From the NCBI GenBank assembly GCA_947650365.1, contig OX393557.1:5953284-6017283 (forward strand): a DNA stretch of 64,000 nucleotides, written 5' to 3'. The notes under the pieces are model-generated. The model was not told the origin of the DNA, made no database searches, and saw nothing but the letters and a program-made list of their open reading frames with translations. Source of the DNA: Chamaelirium japonicum (lineage: Eukaryota; Streptophyta; Magnoliopsida; Liliales; Melanthiaceae). The translations under genes and the position numbers were made by a program. Below, in pieces: positions 49,095 to 64,000 of this stretch; the first letter of the stretch is position 1, and every line of letters begins with the position of its first letter.

Positions 49095-50281
49095 TTTTTT
49101 TTTTTTTTGAATAGAGCGACGGATCATCGTTGCTCGGATTATATATTCAAAGCGTCATGGGTTAAAGACTCTCTAACTGTAACTGGTACAAAGAGAGGAT
49201 CCCAAGAACAAAAAGCTAAATTATATAGTGCATATCTTGCCAGTAGGTGGGCCGCCGAATTTGATCCTCTTGGACAGTGGCAGTTTGTTGCTGAATGATG
49301 GGACTTAAGGATGGCTCTGCAGTCCGCGATAATAGGAGAAATGCGCCACGGCGGATCGTGATCCGATTGGAGAAGCATATATTGGATAATTTTAGCATCG
49401 TCTTCTAATATGATATGATGTACAGGTAATATGGATGCTACCACCAGAGCATTCCGCATAGCTAAAGCTTCAGCCATAAGGGGATACGTGGTAGTGATTG
49501 ATGAAGTTGTTGCCGCTCGCATGTTGCCCTTGTAATCGCGGAGGATGAATGAGATGGCTGATGAGGTGATTATGATAGCTGCATCTATTGATTTTGAGAT
49601 GTCCCTGGGGGAGGGGGGGGTGCTAGGCCGGCGGCGACTTATTAGGGGATCCTTTTGTCAGATTGTGAAGTGTTGGTGATGCCTCGGGTTGGAAAACTTG
49701 GTCCATGAACTAAAGTGAGTTGGTGATAAGCTTGATGGTATATGATGGTGGAATGAACTTCTTCTCAAAGGCACGGTTGCATCGAGCTTTCCATATGAAC
49801 CATAGGGTGGTGGCACAAGTAGTAAAGTCTCGGATCTGTACCTCCGAATGCATTGGAAGGGCTATCCAATCGATGATAGGAACGATGATAGAACGGGAAT
49901 CAATGGAAGCCGGTGAGCCAAACCATACTGCGGGATGCATAGGGGAAATGAAATAGCACGTGGGAATATGATTCTTCAGCACTTGTGCATAGTGGGCAGG
50001 TGGTATCCATGTTCTTGATGCGTATGGCAAGAATCTCAAGAGTGGGGAGGGCATTGGATAAAAGTCGCCAAATGAATAATTTGATGTGTGGCATTAGATT
50101 TTTGTAAGACCAGATTTTCTTCCATATATCAAGGTTTCGAGAAGTGCTAGGTGGTGAGGTACTGGGATAATGTCCTTCTCGAGCTATCACGTATGCCGGT
50201 TTGAAGCTAAAGTTGCCATTAGGGGTAGGTTGCCATATGAGTTTATCAAAAGCATCACCAGAATGTTGGGAGAGTAATATT
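49095..50281 (-). mobile_element. LINE (non-LTR retrotransposon) 3' fragment, zf-RVT plus RNase H
   Basis: On the minus strand the sequence reads a zinc-binding reverse-transcriptase C-terminal region (PF13966-like) with FIWRLLSNALPTLEIL and TCPLCTSAEESYSHVLF, from about 50190 down to 49900. WFIWKARCNRAFEKK follows. A plant LINE RNase H region (PF13456-like) comes last, with AEALAMRNALVVA and SNSAAHLLARYAL, about 49520-49140. A poly-T run at 49097-49109 on the plus strand is the poly(A) tail. The endonuclease and polymerase domains are missing, so it is 5'-truncated near 50281. More than one frame is used, so it is dead. Confidence 0.85.
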
Positions 50282-50716
50282 TGCGCACGTCGCCGCCGCG
50301 CGCAGCTCCTCGGAAGCGCAGGCCGCCGCTAGAGTGCCGCCCACGCACACAGAGCCATTGCCTCACACGCGCACAGACTGCCGCCCGCCACCGTTCCGCT
50401 GCGCGTTCTGCAACCGTGGCTGGAGCGCCACTCATGCTGGTGGAGGCGGCTGCCGCTATAATGGGTCGCCACTCGTGTTGGTGTTTGGGATCAAAATCCC
50501 GAGGCCTTGTGCCGGAGCCGATCCAAAAACGGGAACAAAAAAGAAAAATATATACGAATCTCCGATGAGATCGAACGAGTAGGGATCCGAGAAAAGACAT
50601 GAATTGTCATCCAAAGAAACAATGAACGAGAATCGATCTCGCCCAAGTCGATGAAACAACAAAGAATCATCATTCGAGAACAACGAGCACGGTCTAAACC
50701 TCGCTCTGGTACCACT
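50282..50716 (-). mobile_element. Leader and primer-binding site of a Copia element (fossil)
   Basis: Between the LTR (50717) and the LINE junction lies the start of a minus-strand Copia element. The primer-binding site GCTCTGGTACCA (50703-50714, plus-strand reading) is complementary in layout to initiator tRNA-Met, two bases from the LTR. A leader and a very GC-rich stretch (50282-50460) follow on the minus strand. No gag is recognisable. The remainder of the element is not in view. Confidence 0.7.
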
Positions 50717-51167
50717 TGTTGGGATTTTATACGAGATCAATCCCGATCTTTGACCGAGATTGTCGTCATGGATGAAAAACGTAACTTTGTGAGAAGATGA
50801 AAGAGATCCTTCACAAAACCGGGTGAAAATCTTCCACACGCTACCGTCTCTTTCAAATTTGATGGGTCCTCCTGAATCCCTCTGGATTCACAACGACGAC
50901 TCTAATGACGTGCGTATGGGGACTCCACCCTCGCACATCTATTTATAATAGAAGTGTTTAACCAAAAAACGCAACCCATCAGTGCATCTATCGGTTATTG
51001 GGTGCACATGAGTATGAGGCCAGGTTTACCACTAACCCGTCAGGCCTCCTAGTTAAGTCGTCCGGTCTGATCAAGACCGCGACAACAAACTTGGTCCACC
51101 TAGTTCAGTAATTCTCCGTAAAGGCCATCTATTAACTCTCTTGTAAAGGGCCATCAAAAAACCAACA
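50717..51167 (-). repeat. 5' LTR of a Copia element, minus strand
   Basis: 451 bp bounded by TGTTGGG and ACCAACA, with the primer-binding site on its low-coordinate side, so the element pointed to lower coordinates. A TATA-like box on the minus strand (TATTATAAATAG) lies near 50945. No second LTR is visible, so it is a partial fossil. Confidence 0.78.
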
Positions 51168-52050
51168 TGTTGACGTGTGCCAAGTGCTAGAGCGTGGAGC
51201 GCACAGAGTCACATATACGCGAAGCACTGGCTGCACGAGGAGTTACAACAGAGTCACCGATTGGTGGCTTGTCTAGGCATCGATGGGTGGCCTGATGAAG
51301 GAGCCGACGGGCCGTTGGAGAAGGCAATGACAGATGCTTAGTGCTGAGCACTGTTGACGTGCGGTGGTTCCAGGGCAATGGACGCATGAGGCATCGGACA
51401 CAGAGCACTGACTGCGATGTGTGCAACGAATCATTGACGAGCAATGGATCGGAGCATGTATATTTTTTTTAACGTGATTCACCCACAAGTCGGGCTACAT
51501 TCACGGATACAAACTGTCTTCATGGTGACCATACACCCACAACTGGGCTTGAATGGTCACCCTAGCCACAACCATTAGCCCAACCTAACTTTGCCCAAAT
51601 CAGGCCCGGGCCGATGGACCTCAGTCTGATCCGAGACCATTCACAGTCATAAAATCACATTGGGTCCTAAATGTTGGCTAGCACTAGCACTGGCCATGTG
51701 CTACCTCTTTTTATTCATAGGTGTTAATAAGGATATTTTCTAAATCCTATAGTGGTAACATAATATAAATTATGTACTTAAGAGATCAAAAGTATAAATA
51801 TGGTTAAATGGCCAGGATTTGTATAAATAATGTATGTTATTTGATGTTTTGCTAAAATCGAGTATAGTACGGTGTTGATTTGTAGGAACGAAAATTCTCA
51901 TTTTACTTTTCATACCTAAGAACAATGAAATCAATGATTATGTGTGAGTTTATTTCAAGCCAACTTAATGATGTTATGATTACAAATAAAAAAAATTGCA
52001 TTGATGATGTCCTTGATCATATATGTACTTGAGAATATTTGCAATTTCTG
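51168..52050. other. Intergenic, no gene seen
   Basis: Unclassified sequence. The left half (to about 51450) is moderately GC-rich with ACAGAG and GATGGGTGG words but no domain. The right half is AT-rich. Confidence 0.5.
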
Positions 52051-52052
52051 AT

Positions 52053-52128
52053 TTGTTCTCAAACGCAAAACGTCGTGATCGAAAATAACTCTTTATTGTC
52101 CCTCGAGTAAGATGCTCATTTGTTTGTC

Positions 52129-52195
<67 letters not shown>

Positions 52196-52274
52196 AAACA
52201 ATTCTCAAAAGCAAAACGTCGTGATCAATCATAACTCCTTATTGTCCCTTGATTAAGATGCTCATTTGTTTGTC

Positions 52275-52322
<48 letters not shown>
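52053..52322. repeat. Tandem duplication of a ~145-bp block ending in (CT)n
   Basis: The block CAAAACGTCGTGATC ... CTTTATTGTCCC ... GATGCTCATTTGTTTGTCAA followed by a CT tract occurs twice. The first CT tract is 52132-52193 and the second 52278-52322. The unique parts differ at only a few positions, so the duplication carried the microsatellite with it. Confidence 0.85.
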
Positions 52323-52325
<3 letters not shown>

Positions 52326-52442
52326 CCAAACCATTATAGAGAAGTAATATATTAAAAACCTCAAATATATTTAGAGTTTTAATAATTTCAACACGCATGA
52401 AGACTGGCCGTCACTACAAATGTGGCTCCTCCATAGGCCAAT

Positions 52443-52561
<119 letters not shown>

Positions 52562-52942
52562 TAGCTAATCCGGCAAAAGATGCAAAACACGGTTTTTCTT
52601 TTCATTTTATTTTCGAACAAAACAAGCCTTCAAATATGAAATATGCTATTTTATTTTGATTTTCGTCTCTCCTTCTCAAAACCACTTGATTAGAAATACA
52701 GAGGAATTCCGTAAGCATGGCCATACTGCTTATCGATCGGCCTGCTAAAGGTGGGCTTGGGCTCCTTATTGTCTTTGTTCGTTCGAAAATCCCTGTTTCG
52801 AATCGCACAAAGCCCAAGTATAGCTAACAAGAGTTGCCTTGGTCCATGAAGGGAAGCTCAAAGCCCACCGGTGCTTTCAATGTGTAGCTTTAGTTGTAAT
52901 AACTATCACTATATTACGAAAATTGAGACGCCTGGTAACAAA

Positions 52943-53015
52943 GGGGGTGTAGCTCATCTGGTAGAGCGCTCGCTTCGCATGCGAGAGGCACGGGGTTCGA
53001 GTCCCCGCACCTCCA
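52943..53015 (+). tRNA. tRNA-Ala (anticodon CGC)
   Basis: A 73-nt cloverleaf without an intron. The acceptor stem GGGGGTG pairs with CACCTCC, including the G3:U70 wobble that is the main identity element for alanyl-tRNA synthetase, and the discriminator base is A73. The anticodon stem CTCGC/GCGAG holds the loop TTCGCAT, giving anticodon CGC, which reads GCG. The T arm is CGGGG-TTCGAGT-CCCCG, so the internal B box GGTTCGAGTCC is intact; the A box is TAGCTCATCTGG. A T6 tract at 53026-53031 fits RNA polymerase III termination. As usual for eukaryotes, CCA is not encoded. It looks functional and lies 398 bp upstream of the VIN3-like start codon on the same strand. Confidence 0.96.
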
Positions 53016-53025
53016 CCTCCAATTC

Positions 53026-53031
53026 TTTTTT
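53026..53031 (+). terminator. Pol III terminator of tRNA-Ala
   Basis: TTTTTT starting 11 bases after the discriminator base. Confidence 0.8.
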
Positions 53032-53187
53032 CTTAAAATTATTATCTTTTTTCTCTCTGTCTCTCTCTCTCAACGGGAAACAACAGTAGCAATTTCTGTC
53101 AATTGGGTTCTGTTCATTCGCACCACCCACCCTTATCTGACACCATGAAAATTGCCGTTTATGGTAATCTACTATTAAATGCAGTAG

Positions 53188-53224
<37 letters not shown>

Positions 53225-53412
53225 TTATTACTTTGGGCTGGTCTCTCTCTCTCTCTCTGTCTCTCTCTCTCTCCATTGTATTCCTCTTCTTGGACGGCAC
53301 CATTCCCATTCTTCATGGATCCTTAGGGACAAGGGCCCTATCTTCTCCTCCTCCTCCTCCTCCTCCTGTGTACCGGGTCTCATTTGAAGACCCAGTCGGA
53401 AAGATTTCCACC
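53032..53412 (+). promoter_or_regulatory. 5' flank and probable 5' UTR of the VIN3-like gene
   Basis: This holds CT-rich microsatellites (53190-53219, 53241-53272) and a CTC trinucleotide tract (53344-53367), which are common in plant promoters and 5' UTRs. The start codon context TTCCACCATGG is a strong initiation context. I could not fix a transcription start or a clear TATA box. A very short upstream ORF lies at 53315. Confidence 0.55.
53315..53326 (+). other. Minimal upstream ORF (Met-Asp-Pro-stop)
   Basis: ATGGATCCTTAG lies 87 bases before the main start codon. If the transcript begins upstream of it, this three-codon uORF could lower translation of the main ORF. Its context (TTCATGG) is weaker than that of the main start. 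Confidence 0.4.

Positions 53413-64000
<10,588 letters not shown>

Overview
The window is nuclear DNA of a flowering plant. The evidence is a VIN3-like (VEL-family) chromatin gene with spliceosomal-type intron borders, a eukaryotic tRNA-Ala gene, nested plant Ty3/Gypsy and Ty1/Copia retroelements, a hAT-like element, several foldback MITEs, and long (TA)n and (CT)n microsatellites. I cannot tell monocot from magnoliid or eudicot. No prokaryotic features are present. Almost all short ORFs here are chance ORFs or repeat artefacts.

Bases 1-46875 are repeat territory. The ground state is a diverged tandem satellite of about 176 bp per monomer, seen in three blocks (1-6697, 27653-39670, 40605-44578) with a short stub at 46822-46875, roughly 130 monomers in all. 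The first block and about 31188-37560 carry the same variant monomers in the same order, so a unit of at least 6.3 kb was duplicated as a whole. The array was later invaded. A Ty3/Gypsy element of the Tat/Athila type fills 6698-27652. It holds a solo LTR (11726-14042, TSD TACCC) and a young LTR element (17693-23016, TSD TCCGT) whose only gene is a 645-codon antisense ORF with a PF04195-like region. An unclassified 934-bp insert lies at 39671-40604 and a hAT-like non-autonomous element at 44579-46821.

Bases 46876-52900 form a graveyard between the array and the gene. It holds a Copia gag fragment (minus strand), a possible GC-rich non-autonomous element, the 3' part of a LINE with zf-RVT and RNase H regions (minus strand), and the 5' LTR, primer-binding site and leader of a Copia element (minus strand). 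Unclassified DNA and microsatellites follow.

Bases 52943-64000 are the genic end. A complete tRNA-Ala(CGC) gene with the G3:U70 identity pair lies about 400 bp upstream of a VIN3-like gene on the same strand. The gene model, inferred from splice signals, reading phase and family resemblance, has a 19-nt first coding exon (53413-53431, MEPNFS plus one base), a 10033-bp phase-1 intron (53432-63464) and a second exon from 63465 that runs off the window. The intron holds a Mutator-type MITE with a perfect 9-bp TSD, a 280-bp tandem duplication, a cluster of foldback elements abutting (TA)n tracts, and a CT tract followed by a TATA-like box. The protein would be a Polycomb (PRC2) accessory factor. 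Its atypical PHD finger is only partly in view, and any fibronectin-III and VEL domains would lie beyond the window.
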